Source of the DNA: Mycolicibacterium neoaurum VKM Ac-1815D
GTDB taxonomy: Bacteria; Actinomycetota; Actinomycetes; Mycobacteriales; Mycobacteriaceae
DNA: 64,000 nucleotides
NCBI RefSeq assembly: GCF_000317305.3
Contig: NC_023036.2
Location: 4,464,001 to 4,528,000, forward strand
Reading direction: 5' to 3'
The position numbers and the translations under genes were made by a program. The notes beneath the pieces are model-generated. The model searched no databases and was not told where the DNA came from. It saw only the letters and a list, made by a program, of their open reading frames with translations. Below are positions 51,220 to 59,998 of this stretch, piece after piece (the stretch's first letter is position 1; every line of letters starts with the position of its first letter).

Positions 51220-52635
51220 ATGCCCGACAGCGCTGTCGACGACACCGAATACCGCATCGAGCACGACACCATGGGCGAGGTCAGGGTGCCCAAGAACGCC
51301 CTGTGGCGTGCCCAGACCCAGCGGGCGGTGGAGAACTTCCCGATCTCCTTCCGGCCGCTGGAGCGCACCCAGATCCGCGCCCTCGGTCTGCTCAAGGGCG
51401 CCTGCGCGCAGGTGAACAAGGACCTGGGCCTGCTGGCCGCCGACAAGGCCGACGCCATCATCGCCGCGGCCGCCGAGATCGCCGACGGCCGCCACGACGA
51501 CCAGTTCCCGATCGACGTCTTCCAGACCGGTTCGGGCACCAGCTCCAACATGAACGCCAACGAGGTCATCGCCTCGATCGCGGCCGCCAACGGCGTGACC
51601 GTGCATCCCAACGATGACGTCAACATGTCGCAGAGCTCGAATGACACCTTTCCCACGGCGACCCATATCGCCGCGACGGAAGCCGCTGTGCGCCATCTCA
51701 TCCCCGCGCTCGAGCTGCTGCACGCCGCACTCGCGTCGAAGGCCAAGCAGTGGCGGACCACCGTCAAGTCCGGTCGCACCCACCTGATGGACGCGGTCCC
51801 GGTGACCCTGGGCCAGGAGTTCGGCGGTTACGCCCGGCAGGTCGAGGCTGGCATCGAACGGGTCAAGGCGACGCTGCCCCGCCTCGGTGAGCTCGCCATC
51901 GGCGGCACCGCCGTCGGCACCGGCCTCAACGCGCCGGACGGGTTCGGCGACAAGGTGGTCGAGGTCCTGGTCAGCGAGACCGGTATCGCCGAATTGCGGC
52001 CGTGCGTCGACCATTTCGAGGCCCAGGCCGCCCGTGACGGTCTTGTCGAGGCGTCCGGTGCGCTCAAGACGATCGCCGCCTCACTGACCAAGATCGCCAA
52101 CGACATCCGCTGGATGGGATCGGGGCCGCTCACCGGGCTCGGCGAGCTGCAGCTGCCCGACCTGCAGCCGGGTAGCTCGATCATGCCGGGCAAGGTCAAT
52201 CCCGTTCTGCCCGAGGCCGTCACGCAGGTCGCCGCGCAGGTGATCGGCAACGACGCCGCGGTCACCGTGGGTGGTCTGTCGGGTGCGTTCGAGCTCAACG
52301 TCTATATCCCGATGATGGCCCGCAACGTGCTGGAGTCGTTCACCCTGCTGGCCAACGTGTCGAAGTTGTTCGCCGAGAAGTGCATCGAGGGCCTGGTGGC
52401 CAACGACGCGCATCTGCTGCAGCTGGCCGAGTCCTCACCGTCGATCGTGACGCCGCTGAACTCCGCCATCGGCTACGAGGAGGCCGCCAAGGTCGCCAAG
52501 GAAGCGCTGAAGGAGAAGAAGACCATCCGCCAGACCGTGATCGACCGCGGCCTGATCGGCGACAAGCTCTCCGAAGCCGAGCTGGACAAGCGTCTCGATG
52601 TGCTGGCCATGGCCAAGGTCGCGCCGGGCGAGTAA
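51220..52635 (+). CDS. fumC: fumarate hydratase, class II
   Basis: 471 residues. The family features are QTGSGTSSNMNANEVIASIA, NDDVNMSQSSNDTFPTATHI, then SGRTHLMDAVPVTLGQEFGG. The signature loop GSSIMPGKVNPVLPEAVTQV carries the catalytic Ser. It interconverts fumarate and malate in the TCA cycle. It forms an operon with glpX, as at Rv1098c-Rv1099c. A strong hairpin terminator follows. Confidence 0.97.
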   Translation: MPDSAVDDTEYRIEHDTMGEVRVPKNALWRAQTQRAVENFPISFRPLERTQIRALGLLKGACAQVNKDLGLLAADKADAIIAAAAEIADGRHDDQFPIDVFQTGSGTSSNMNANEVIASIAAANGVTVHPNDDVNMSQSSNDTFPTATHIAATEAAVRHLIPALELLHAALASKAKQWRTTVKSGRTHLMDAVPVTLGQEFGGYARQVEAGIERVKATLPRLGELAIGGTAVGTGLNAPDGFGDKVVEVLVSETGIAELRPCVDHFEAQAARDGLVEASGALKTIAASLTKIANDIRWMGSGPLTGLGELQLPDLQPGSSIMPGKVNPVLPEAVTQVAAQVIGNDAAVTVGGLSGAFELNVYIPMMARNVLESFTLLANVSKLFAEKCIEGLVANDAHLLQLAESSPSIVTPLNSAIGYEEAAKVAKEALKEKKTIRQTVIDRGLIGDKLSEAELDKRLDVLAMAKVAPGE

Positions 52636-52657
52636 CCCACCCCGCGAGCACACGCCG

Positions 52658-52689
52658 GTGCCCCCGAAAGCTGCGGCTTTCGGGGGCAC
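52658..52689. terminator. terminator after fumC
   Basis: A perfect 14-bp stem, GTGCCCCCGAAAGC (52658-52671) with GCTTTCGGGGGCAC (52676-52689), and a 4-nt loop. It separates the convergent fumC and PRC-barrel genes. Confidence 0.85.
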
Positions 52690-52708
52690 ATGCGTCTGGT
52701 GGGCACGA

Positions 52709-53170
52709 TCAGCGCGGCGGGGTGTCGACCGCATCGTCGGCGGTGGTATCGGTATAGGCCGCGGTGTTGACCGCCGTGCCGCCGATACCTGCTGCGGCGG
52801 AAGCGATGTCGAGCACCGAGGAGTGGCTGCTCGGCGGCGGCGGCTCCGGGGCCTCCGGGTGTTCCTCATCGAGCCGGTAGTGCCTGCTGAGCTGGTCGGC
52901 CTCGTCGAGGGTGATGCCCTCGTCGGTCTGGACGGTGGGCGCGTCCTTGACCGCGTCCTTGGTCACCGTGACGCTTACCGCGCCCTCACCTCGGCGGGAG
53001 GCCTTGAGCGGCACCACCGCGTGTGACATGCCCATGAACCCGGAGCGCACCAGGGCCCACTTCGGTTCCCTGGTCTTGTCGTCGACGAACAGCTTGTCGA
53101 TCTTGCCGATCTTCTCCCCCGCCACGTCGTACACGGTCGCTCCGACGTACTGCTCCACCAAAGTCGCCAT
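52709..53170 (-). CDS. PRC-barrel domain protein
   Basis: 153 residues from ATG 53170. The N-terminal PRC-barrel has YVGATVYDVAGEKIGKIDKL, then FVDDKTREPKWALVRSGFMG. The C-terminus is a low-complexity acidic/Pro region (HPEAPEPPPPSSHSSV) ending in a Thr/Asp-rich tail. PRC-barrels bind partner proteins or RNA. The role here is unknown; it lies between fumC and a polysaccharide deacetylase, as Rv1097c does. The open frame continues upstream across the deacetylase, but that is a shadow. Confidence 0.83.
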   Translation of the reverse strand: MATLVEQYVGATVYDVAGEKIGKIDKLFVDDKTREPKWALVRSGFMGMSHAVVPLKASRRGEGAVSVTVTKDAVKDAPTVQTDEGITLDEADQLSRHYRLDEEHPEAPEPPPPSSHSSVLDIASAAAGIGGTAVNTAAYTDTTADDAVDTPPR

Positions 53171-53205
53171 GCCTTCGGATATCCGATCGGCGAAATCGGT
53201 AAACG

Positions 53206-53916
53206 TCAGCGCAGCGCGTTGACCGCGGGTCCGTTCTCGACACCGCCGTACAGGGTGCCCGGTGCCTGCGGCCCGAGCAGCTGTCCGACGCTGACCACGT
53301 GGTAGCCGTTCGCCCGCAGCACCGGCAGGAACTGCTCGACCAGATCCACCGTCGAGTCGAAGATGTCGTGCAGTAGCACCACCGACCCGGGCTGCACCCG
53401 ACTCATCAGCAGGGCGCGGCTGGCCGCGATGTCCCGGTCGTGAATCCAGTCGTACGGCACGACATCCCAGTTGACGACGGCCAGGCTCTGCTCTCCTGCC
53501 GCAGCCAGCACCCGGTCGTCGACCTTGCCGAATCCCGGTCGCATCAGCGTGGGCCGTTGTCCGGTGGCCGCCACGATCGCGTCGGTGGCCCGGATGAGCT
53601 GGCCGGCGATCTGGTCGGCCGGCACGGTCGTCAGATCGGGATGGCTCCAGGTGTGGTTGCCGATCTCCATTCCCGCCGCGGCGATCCGCGCGGCGGCGGC
53701 CGGGTCGGCGGCGACCTTGTCCCCGATCAGGAAGAAGGTCGCGCCGGCACCGTTGGCGGTCAGCACGTCGAGAAGTCTGTCGGTCGGGGCTGCCGGCCCG
53801 TCGTCGAAGGTCAGCGCGACGCATTTGACCACCGCACAGTCGACGGTCTGTGCCTCTGCGATTTGCGGAGTCGCAGCCGCCAGCAGCACGGCTGCGACTC
53901 CACAAATCACTCTCAT
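53206..53916 (-). CDS. secreted polysaccharide deacetylase (NodB homology domain)
   Basis: 236 residues from ATG 53916, overlapping the phoH2 stop as ATGA. The signal peptide (MRVICGVAAVLLAAATPQIA) is followed by a NodB domain: the metal-binding Asp pair in VALTFDDGPAAPTD, the His pair in GNHTWSHPDLTT, MRPGFGKVDDRV, DVVPYDWIHD, and the catalytic His in VVLLHDIFDST. It would deacetylate peptidoglycan or another cell-wall glycan; it matches the Rv1096 position. The signal-peptide codons lie in a 19-bp inverted repeat. Confidence 0.92.
   Translation of the reverse strand: MRVICGVAAVLLAAATPQIAEAQTVDCAVVKCVALTFDDGPAAPTDRLLDVLTANGAGATFFLIGDKVAADPAAAARIAAAGMEIGNHTWSHPDLTTVPADQIAGQLIRATDAIVAATGQRPTLMRPGFGKVDDRVLAAAGEQSLAVVNWDVVPYDWIHDRDIAASRALLMSRVQPGSVVLLHDIFDSTVDLVEQFLPVLRANGYHVVSVGQLLGPQAPGTLYGGVENGPAVNALR
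53860..53908. repeat. 19-bp inverted repeat inside the deacetylase signal-peptide codons
   Basis: GATTTGCGGAGTCGCAGCC (53860-53878) pairs with GGCTGCGACTCCACAAATC (53890-53908) with one mismatch and an 11-nt loop. It begins a few codons after the ATG, so a hairpin could form in the mRNA near the ribosome site. The 16-mer TGCGACTCCACAAATC also occurs at 12430-12445. Confidence 0.7.
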
Positions 53917-55226
53917 GGCAGCGCGTTGGGGCTGATCTCCTCGAGCATCTCGGTGACCAGCGCCGCGATCGGCGACCGCTCGCTGCGGGTCAGCGTGATG
54001 TGCGCGAACAACGGGTGACCCTTGAGCTTCTCGATGACGGCGGCGACCCCGTCGTGACGGCCGACGCGCAGGTTGTCGCGCTGGGCGACGTCGTGGGTGA
54101 GCACCACCCGCGATCCCGAACCCAGCCGCGACAGCACGGTCAGCAGCACATTGCGTTCCAACGATTGCGCCTCGTCGACGATGACGAACGAGTCGTGCAA
54201 CGACCGGCCGCGAATGTGAGTGAGCGGCAACACCTCCAGCATCCCGCGGGAGAGCACCTCCTCCAGCACCGCCGGGCTGGCCAACCCCTCCAGGGTGTCG
54301 AAGACGGCCTGCGCCCACGGCCCCATCTTCTCGCTCTCGCTGCCCGGCAGATACCCCAGGTCCTGCCCGCCGACCGCGTAGAGGGGCCGGAAGACGACGA
54401 CCTTGCGCTGGGTGCGGCGTTCCAGCACGGCCTCCAGGCCGGCGCACAACGCCAGGGCGGACTTTCCGGTGCCGGCCTTGCCGCCGAGGGACACGATGCC
54501 GACGGACTCGTCGAGCAGCAGATCGAGCGCGACGCGCTGTTCGGCGGACCTTCCCCGGAGGCCGAACACTTCGCGATCACCTCGCACCAGCTGCACACGC
54601 TTGTCGGCGTTGACCCGGCCCAGCGCCGACGAGCTCCCGGCGAGCAGGCGAATACCGGTGTGACACGGCAGATCCCGCGCCGCGGCCAGATCCAGGTCAC
54701 CCTCGGCGAACAGCGTGTCGATCTCCTCGGCCGAGACGTCGAGTTCACCCATCCCGGTCCACCCCGACGTCACGACGTCCTGGGCGTGGTATTCGTCGGC
54801 GGTCAGACCGACAGCGCCGGCCTTCACCCGCAGCGGAATGTCCTTGCTGACCAGCGTCACCAACTTGCCCTCGGCGGCCAGGTTGGCGGCGACCGTCAGG
54901 ATGCGGGCGTCATTGCTGTCGTTGCGGAAGCCCGAGGGCAGCACGTTCGGGTCACTGTGGTTCAGCTCGACCTGGAGCGTCCCGCCCTCTGTACCAATGG
55001 GAATGGGCTGATCCAGGCGGCCGTGATCCAGCCGGAGATCGTCGAGCAATCGTAGTGACTGGCGGGCGAACCAGCCGAGTTCGTGATGGTGCCGTTTGGC
55101 CTCCAACTCGCTGATAACCACGAGAGGGACGACCACCTCATGTTCGGCGAACCGTGTAATTGCCCAGGGATCGGACAACAGCACGGAGGTGTCGAGCACG
55201 TAGGTCCGGATCGGCGAATCGGTCAC
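53913..55226 (-). CDS. phoH2: PhoH2: PIN-domain RNase fused to PhoH helicase/ATPase
   Basis: 437 residues. The N-terminal PIN domain (about 1-130) begins YVLDTSVLLSDPWAITRFAE, with its acidic residues in VISELEAKRHHHELG and DSNDARILTVA. The C-terminal PhoH ATPase has Walker A in VSLGGKAGTGKSALALCAGL and Walker B in SFVIVDEAQSLERNV. Mycobacterial PhoH2 (Rv1095) acts as an RNA helicase plus sequence-selective RNase. It starts at GTG 55226. A short upstream ORF at 55138-55359 overlaps its start, and a deacetylase gene follows in an ATGA overlap. Confidence 0.95.
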   Translation of the reverse strand: MTDSPIRTYVLDTSVLLSDPWAITRFAEHEVVVPLVVISELEAKRHHHELGWFARQSLRLLDDLRLDHGRLDQPIPIGTEGGTLQVELNHSDPNVLPSGFRNDSNDARILTVAANLAAEGKLVTLVSKDIPLRVKAGAVGLTADEYHAQDVVTSGWTGMGELDVSAEEIDTLFAEGDLDLAAARDLPCHTGIRLLAGSSSALGRVNADKRVQLVRGDREVFGLRGRSAEQRVALDLLLDESVGIVSLGGKAGTGKSALALCAGLEAVLERRTQRKVVVFRPLYAVGGQDLGYLPGSESEKMGPWAQAVFDTLEGLASPAVLEEVLSRGMLEVLPLTHIRGRSLHDSFVIVDEAQSLERNVLLTVLSRLGSGSRVVLTHDVAQRDNLRVGRHDGVAAVIEKLKGHPLFAHITLTRSERSPIAALVTEMLEEISPNALP

Positions 55227-55359
55227 GAGGCGCTCCTAGAACCTCCGCGAGCCCCGCGAAGGCGTTTCGGCGGGCGCGCGCGGTACCAGGACCGGGGCCG
55301 GTCCTGTTCTCGTGAAGAGATTCGGTACCGCCCGGACAGCAAAGCAATTCGCTAGCCAT
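55138..55359 (-). CDS. short ORF overlapping phoH2, candidate phoAT
   Basis: A 73-residue reading frame from ATG 55359 (MASELLCCPGGTESLHENRT) with GAGG a few bases upstream. It is out of frame with phoH2 and overlaps its first 89 bp. In mycobacteria phoH2 is described as bicistronic with a short antitoxin-like gene, phoAT, just upstream; position and size fit. It could instead be a regulatory leader. The reading frame does not look like a typical folded protein: it is rich in Arg, Gly, Cys and Pro. Confidence 0.45.
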   Translation of the reverse strand: MASELLCCPGGTESLHENRTGPGPGTARARRNAFAGLAEVLGAPRDRFADPDLRARHLRAVVRSLGNYTVRRT

Positions 55360-55428
55360 CGACCTCGACGCTACTCCCGCGGCGCGGCGTCCGCCCGCCA
55401 GGCGCGCCGACTCAACCGGCACAACAGG

Positions 55429-56259
55429 TTACGCGCCGGTGAACTCTCGTAACTCCGGCACCTCGGCCAGTCCCCACGAGGTGATCAGCTCGGCCACCAC
55501 CGCACGCTTGGTGGCCTCATCGAAGATGCCTGCCTCGGCGACCGTGGCCCGCTTGTCACCGTAGGCGTCGATATCCCCGCCGACGACGTCGAGGGCGGCG
55601 GCTTGCGAGGCGATGGCGGCGATGGTCTCTTCCCGCTTGTCCCCGTCCAGCAGGTACCCGACCAGGTTGGCGAAGAACACGGTGTGGCGCTCCTCGTCGG
55701 CGGCGATCCGCCCGAGCAGCCCGCGCAGCACCGGTTCGGGAGTCTGTGCCTCGGCATTGCGGGTGAACACCGCATGCGAACGCTCGAAGAACGCCATGAA
55801 CACCAGCGTCTCGATCTGGGTGAGACGGTCGGCGCGGTAGCCCTTCATGACGTGCTCGACGCGGACATCCTCGTTGGCGGTGGGGTCCACCTCACGGGTG
55901 ACCACCAGATAGTTGCGCAGCGCGACGGCGTGCAGGTGCTCCTCGGCGGTCCAGCGGCCCAGCCAGCGTCCCCACTTGTCCTCGAGGATGAAGTGCTCGA
56001 CGAGCTCGCGATGGTAGCCGGCCAGGTTGTCCTTGGTGATCAGCAGGATCTCGCAGGCGTCGGTGACCGGCTTGGGCAGCGTCACATCCGACGGGTCCCA
56101 ATCCTTGCCGCCGAGGAAGGCAAAGTTCTCGCCCTGGTCGAACGGCACGTAATCGTGCCCGTACCAGGGCTCCTCGGTCGCGAGGTGTCGCGACAGGTTC
56201 TCCGCCACGACCGGCTCGAGTTCGAGGGTCAGCGCATTCGCAACGGGTTTCTCAGCCAT
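55429..56259 (-). CDS. desA2: acyl-[acyl-carrier-protein] desaturase DesA2-like
   Basis: 276 residues from ATG 56259 (MAEKPVANALTLELEPVVAE). It is a ferritin-like di-iron protein with ligand motifs in WTAEEHLHAVALRNYLVV and RIAADEERHTVFFANLVGYL. NFAFLGGKDWDPSDVTLPKP is a family feature. It belongs to the mycobacterial DesA1/DesA2 group, which introduces double bonds in acyl-ACP for lipids such as mycolate precursors; its place next to phoH2 matches Rv1094. Whether it desaturates or acts as a regulator is unproven. Confidence 0.92.
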   Translation of the reverse strand: MAEKPVANALTLELEPVVAENLSRHLATEEPWYGHDYVPFDQGENFAFLGGKDWDPSDVTLPKPVTDACEILLITKDNLAGYHRELVEHFILEDKWGRWLGRWTAEEHLHAVALRNYLVVTREVDPTANEDVRVEHVMKGYRADRLTQIETLVFMAFFERSHAVFTRNAEAQTPEPVLRGLLGRIAADEERHTVFFANLVGYLLDGDKREETIAAIASQAAALDVVGGDIDAYGDKRATVAEAGIFDEATKRAVVAELITSWGLAEVPELREFTGA

Positions 56260-56337
56260 GAAAGTAACTGTAACCCGTCGACACACGTTCCCCGAAATTC
56301 CGTGCCGCGTGTCACGCCGCGGACCTCGCGGTCGCGA

Positions 56338-57795
56338 CTACGACAGCGTCAGACCCGGGTACAGCGGGTTCGCCGCCAGCATCTCCGACGAAGCGGCGTG
56401 CACACGGGCGGCGACACCGTCGGCGGTGGCGTACTTCGCCTTCGAGGTCCCCTCGGCCTGGGTATTGGACAGCACCTCGACGACCAACTCGGCGACCTTG
56501 TCGAACTCGGCAGCACCGAAACCACGGGTGGTCAGCGCCGGGGTGCCGAACCGGATACCGCTGGTGTACCAGGCCCCGTTCGGGTCGGCCGGGATGGCGT
56601 TGCGGTTGGTCACCACTCCGGCGTCCAGCAGTGCCGACTCGGCCTGCCTGCCGGTCAGCCCGAAGGAGGTGACATCGAGCAGGACAAGGTGATTGTCGGT
56701 ACCCCCGGTGACCAGCCGGGCGCCACGGGAGGTGAACCCCTCGGCCAGCGACTGCGCGTTGTCGGCGACGGCCTGCGCGTAATCGCGGAACGCGGGCTGG
56801 CGGGCCTCGGCCAGCGCCACGGCCTTGGCGGCCATCACATGCGAGAGCGGTCCGCCGAGCACCATCGGGCAGCCCTTGTCGACGGCCGGTGCGTACTCCT
56901 CGGTGGCCAGCACCAGACCGCCACGCGGGCCGCGCAGCGACTTGTGCGTGGTGGTGGTGGTGACGTGGGCGTGCGGCACCGGATCCTCGTCACCGGTGAA
57001 CACCTTGCCCGCGACCAGACCGGCGAAATGGGCCATGTCGACCATCAGGGTGGCACCGACCTCGTCGGCGATCTCGCGCATCTTGGCGAAGTTCACCCGG
57101 CGCGGGTACGCGGAGTAGCCGGCCACCAGGATCAGCGGCTTGAACTCCTTGGCCGCGGCGCGGACGGCGTCGTAGTCGATCAGGCCGGTCTGCGCGTCGG
57201 TGCCGTAGCTGCGCTGGTGGAACATCTTGCCCGAGATGTTGGGCCGGAACCCGTGCGTGAGGTGGCCGCCGGTGTCCAGCGACATGCCCAACAGCCGCTG
57301 GTTGCCCAGCTTGGCGCGCAGCGTCTCCCAGTCCGCCTCGGACAGGTCGTTGACATGCTTGGCGCCCAGTTCGGCGAGGCCCGGCGCCTCGACGCGGGTG
57401 GCCAGGATGGCCCAGAACGCGACCAGGTTGGCGTCGATACCGGAGTGCGGCTGGGCGTAGGCGTACGGCGCGCCGAACAGCTCGCGGGCATGCTCGGCGG
57501 CCAGCGCCTCGACGGTGTCGACGTTCTGGCACGCCGCGTAGAAGCGGTGACCGATGGTGCCCTCGGCGTACTTGTCGGAGAACCAGGTTCCCATGGTGAG
57601 CAGCACCGCGGGTGAGGCGTAGTTCTCGCTGGCGATCAGCTTGAGCGAATCACGCTGGTCGGCGAGCTCCTGGCGGGTGGCCTCGGCGATCCGCGGTTCG
57701 ACCGACTCGATGACCTTCAGCGCGGCGCGGTAGGCCTCGCTGGCGGTGGCGGCGTAATCAGTGCCGGGTGCGGCGATCGACGAATCAGCAGTCAT
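56338..57795 (-). CDS. glyA: serine hydroxymethyltransferase, long form
   Basis: 485 residues, longer than the about 425 of typical bacterial GlyA. The PLP-binding Lys285 is in HVTTTTTHKSLRGPRGGLVL. Other motifs are DSLKLIASENYASPAVLLTM, QPHSGIDANLVAFW and VDMAHFAGLVAGKVFTG. The extra length comes from an N-terminal extension, a C-terminal extension, and an insertion at about residues 133-168 before SLDTGGHLTHG. It converts serine and tetrahydrofolate to glycine and 5,10-methylene-THF. The location matches glyA1 (Rv1093) between desA2 and coaA, but the sequence type seems different from the M. tuberculosis enzyme as I recall it. Confidence 0.93.
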   Translation of the reverse strand: MTADSSIAAPGTDYAATASEAYRAALKVIESVEPRIAEATRQELADQRDSLKLIASENYASPAVLLTMGTWFSDKYAEGTIGHRFYAACQNVDTVEALAAEHARELFGAPYAYAQPHSGIDANLVAFWAILATRVEAPGLAELGAKHVNDLSEADWETLRAKLGNQRLLGMSLDTGGHLTHGFRPNISGKMFHQRSYGTDAQTGLIDYDAVRAAAKEFKPLILVAGYSAYPRRVNFAKMREIADEVGATLMVDMAHFAGLVAGKVFTGDEDPVPHAHVTTTTTHKSLRGPRGGLVLATEEYAPAVDKGCPMVLGGPLSHVMAAKAVALAEARQPAFRDYAQAVADNAQSLAEGFTSRGARLVTGGTDNHLVLLDVTSFGLTGRQAESALLDAGVVTNRNAIPADPNGAWYTSGIRFGTPALTTRGFGAAEFDKVAELVVEVLSNTQAEGTSKAKYATADGVAARVHAASSEMLAANPLYPGLTLS

Positions 57796-57828
57796 GGGGC
57801 AAGCCTATCGCCCCACCGGCGGCGACAG

Positions 57829-59025
57829 TTACCGCAGGCTGGACGGGATCAGTGGCTCGTCGAGCAGCCTGGTGAAGCGCTCGGTCAGCGACACCTCGGC
57901 AGGCCGATCGTCCAGCCACGCGCGCAGCAGCCGATAGCCCTCCACGTAGGTGGAGGTGTAGGCCCGCCACAGCGGCGAGGACAGGAAGCGCAGCATCTGC
58001 CGGGCCCGCTCGTCGGACACCAACAACCATTGGCTCAGGTAGGCGACCACGTCGTCGACATCGCGGTGCTCGTCGTGCAGCATCAGCGCCGCGTCCTGAC
58101 GGACATCGGCCAGCGCCGCGGCGGCCTCGGAGACCGCCGCCGAACGCTCACCGTCGAACCGCAACCCCAGATCGGCGTAGATCTCGGTCGCCCAGGCGCC
58201 CCAGTCCGGTCCGATGGCCGCGTACAGAGCCAGGTCGGCCAGCCCCTCGGCCATCAGGCACTGCGGGGTGTTGACCAGGAAGATGGTCTGTTCCTGCTGG
58301 TTCAGCCCGGCCACCAGGCCGGCTTCCTTGCGGCAATGCTCGGTGTGATGCCCGGGGTAGGACTCGTGGGCCACCAGTCGCGGCAGGTTGGACATCTGCT
58401 GCTTGAGGTCGGCGTTGACCGCCACCGTCGAGGCGTAGTCGCCGAGGTAGTAGTTGAAGCCCGACCACGGCTTGTCGGTGACGACCTCATAGGTGACGGT
58501 CTCGGTGTCGGGCAGCGGGAAGGTGGTGCGCACCGTGTCGCGCAGCGCCGAGGAGAACGCGTGAATGCATTCCTCAAGCCGGTTCGGCGGGATCTCCTCG
58601 GCCTGGCGGTGGGACTGCAGCCGCTGCGCCAGTGGCCCGCTGCCGCCGAGCGCTTCATCGAGCCTGCGGTGCGCGTCGCGGTAGCGGTCCTGGTCACCCT
58701 TGACGATGTCGACATCGAAGTACTCGCGCACCTCCTCGACGAACCCGACATCCTCACCGGCGAATTTGCGGCCCGCGCAGGCCAGCGCCTTGAGGTGGGC
58801 CGACAGGTAGGCGCGGCGCTGGGCGTCGAGCCCTTCGGCGGCGGGCACCTCGGCTAGCAGCCGCTGGGCGGTCCTGGCCAGATCCGCGGGATCGGGCGCC
58901 GGCTCGTCGGCGACCTTCCGGCGCAACGCGGGGTCGCCGGTGAACGAGTCGACGTAACCCTCCTCGACCCGGTCGAAGCGCAGCCCGAGCAACAGATATT
59001 CATCGATGAGGGTGCTGGCGTTCAT
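57829..59025 (-). CDS. DUF885-family metallopeptidase-like protein
   Basis: 398 residues from ATG 59025 (MNASTLIDEYLLLGLRFDRV). It carries the zinc-binding motif HESYPGHHTEH and a downstream QCLMAEGLADLALYAA segment, the hallmark HExxPGHH-type site of the DUF885 peptidase family. Typical members are about 550-600 residues, so this is a shorter form lacking part of the N-terminal region. No signal peptide is seen. It is co-directional with glyA, 33 bp upstream of it. The substrate is unknown. Confidence 0.82.
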   Translation of the reverse strand: MNASTLIDEYLLLGLRFDRVEEGYVDSFTGDPALRRKVADEPAPDPADLARTAQRLLAEVPAAEGLDAQRRAYLSAHLKALACAGRKFAGEDVGFVEEVREYFDVDIVKGDQDRYRDAHRRLDEALGGSGPLAQRLQSHRQAEEIPPNRLEECIHAFSSALRDTVRTTFPLPDTETVTYEVVTDKPWSGFNYYLGDYASTVAVNADLKQQMSNLPRLVAHESYPGHHTEHCRKEAGLVAGLNQQEQTIFLVNTPQCLMAEGLADLALYAAIGPDWGAWATEIYADLGLRFDGERSAAVSEAAAALADVRQDAALMLHDEHRDVDDVVAYLSQWLLVSDERARQMLRFLSSPLWRAYTSTYVEGYRLLRAWLDDRPAEVSLTERFTRLLDEPLIPSSLR

Positions 59026-59055
59026 GGCCTCAACGGTAGATGCAAGACTTGACGG

Positions 59056-59988
59056 ATGTCGCGGCCCAGCGAGCCGAGCCCGTATGTGGAGTTCAATCGA
59101 ACCCAGTGGCGTTCGTTGCGCATGTCGACCCCACTGGCGTTGACCGAGGCCGAACTGATCGGCCTGCGCGGTCTCGGTGAGCAGATCGATCTGGCCGAGG
59201 TCGAAGACGTCTATCTGCCGCTCGCGCGGCTGATCCATCTGCAGGTGGCCGCCCACCAACGGTTGTTCGCCGCCACCGCCGAGTTCCTCGGCGAGCAGAA
59301 CCCGCACCGGCCGGTGCCCTTCGTCATCGGGGTGGCAGGCAGCGTGGCGGTCGGTAAGTCGACCACCGCGCGCGTGCTGCAGGCGCTGCTGGCCCGCTGG
59401 GAGCACCACCCGCGCGTCGACCTGGTGACGACCGACGGATTCCTCTACTCCAACGCCGAGCTGACTCGGCGGAATCTCATGCACCGCAAGGGGTTTCCGG
59501 AGAGCTATGATCGCCGGGCGTTGATGCGGTTCGTCACGGCGGTCAAGTCGGGTGCCGATCTGGCCTGCGCGCCGGTGTACTCGCACCTGATCTACGACAT
59601 CGTCCCCGGCGACAAGCAGCGCATCCGCCAGCCCGACATCCTCATCCTGGAGGGACTCAACGTCCTGCAGACCGGGCCCGCGTTGATGGTGTCGGACCTG
59701 TTCGACTTCTCGCTGTACGTCGACGCCCGCATCGAAGACATCGAGAAGTGGTACATCTCCCGATTCCTGTCGATGCGGGCGGGCGCGTTCGCCAACCCGG
59801 CGTCGCACTTTCACCATTACGCCACGCTGACCGATGAGCAGGCGGTGTTCGCCGCCCGTGACATCTGGCATTCGATCAACCGCCCGAACCTGATCGACAA
59901 CATCCTGCCGACCCGGCCCCGCGCCACCCTGGTGCTGCGCAAGGATTCCGACCACTCGATCAACCGGTTGCGCCTGCGCAAGCTGTAG
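59056..59988 (+). CDS. coaA: pantothenate kinase, type I
   Basis: 310 residues of the expected CoaA length. The P-loop is VIGVAGSVAVGKSTTARVLQ (residues about 90-109, Lys101). TTDGFLYSNAELTRRNLMHR, GFPESYDRRALMRFV and PDILILEGLNVLQTG follow. It phosphorylates pantothenate, the first step of CoA synthesis, and is feedback-inhibited by CoA in the family. It corresponds to Rv1092c. It is divergent from the DUF885 gene across 30 bp and ends at a hairpin terminator. Confidence 0.97.
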   Translation: MSRPSEPSPYVEFNRTQWRSLRMSTPLALTEAELIGLRGLGEQIDLAEVEDVYLPLARLIHLQVAAHQRLFAATAEFLGEQNPHRPVPFVIGVAGSVAVGKSTTARVLQALLARWEHHPRVDLVTTDGFLYSNAELTRRNLMHRKGFPESYDRRALMRFVTAVKSGADLACAPVYSHLIYDIVPGDKQRIRQPDILILEGLNVLQTGPALMVSDLFDFSLYVDARIEDIEKWYISRFLSMRAGAFANPASHFHHYATLTDEQAVFAARDIWHSINRPNLIDNILPTRPRATLVLRKDSDHSINRLRLRKL

Positions 59989-59998
59989 AGCCGCCGAT

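Noticed and set aside
50139..51779. 546-codon minus-strand frame over glpX and fumC
   Set aside because: Antisense to two conserved enzymes; no domain.
57829..59955. 708-codon minus-strand frame covering DUF885 and extending over coaA
   Set aside because: Only the part after ATG 59025 resembles DUF885; the rest is antisense to coaA.
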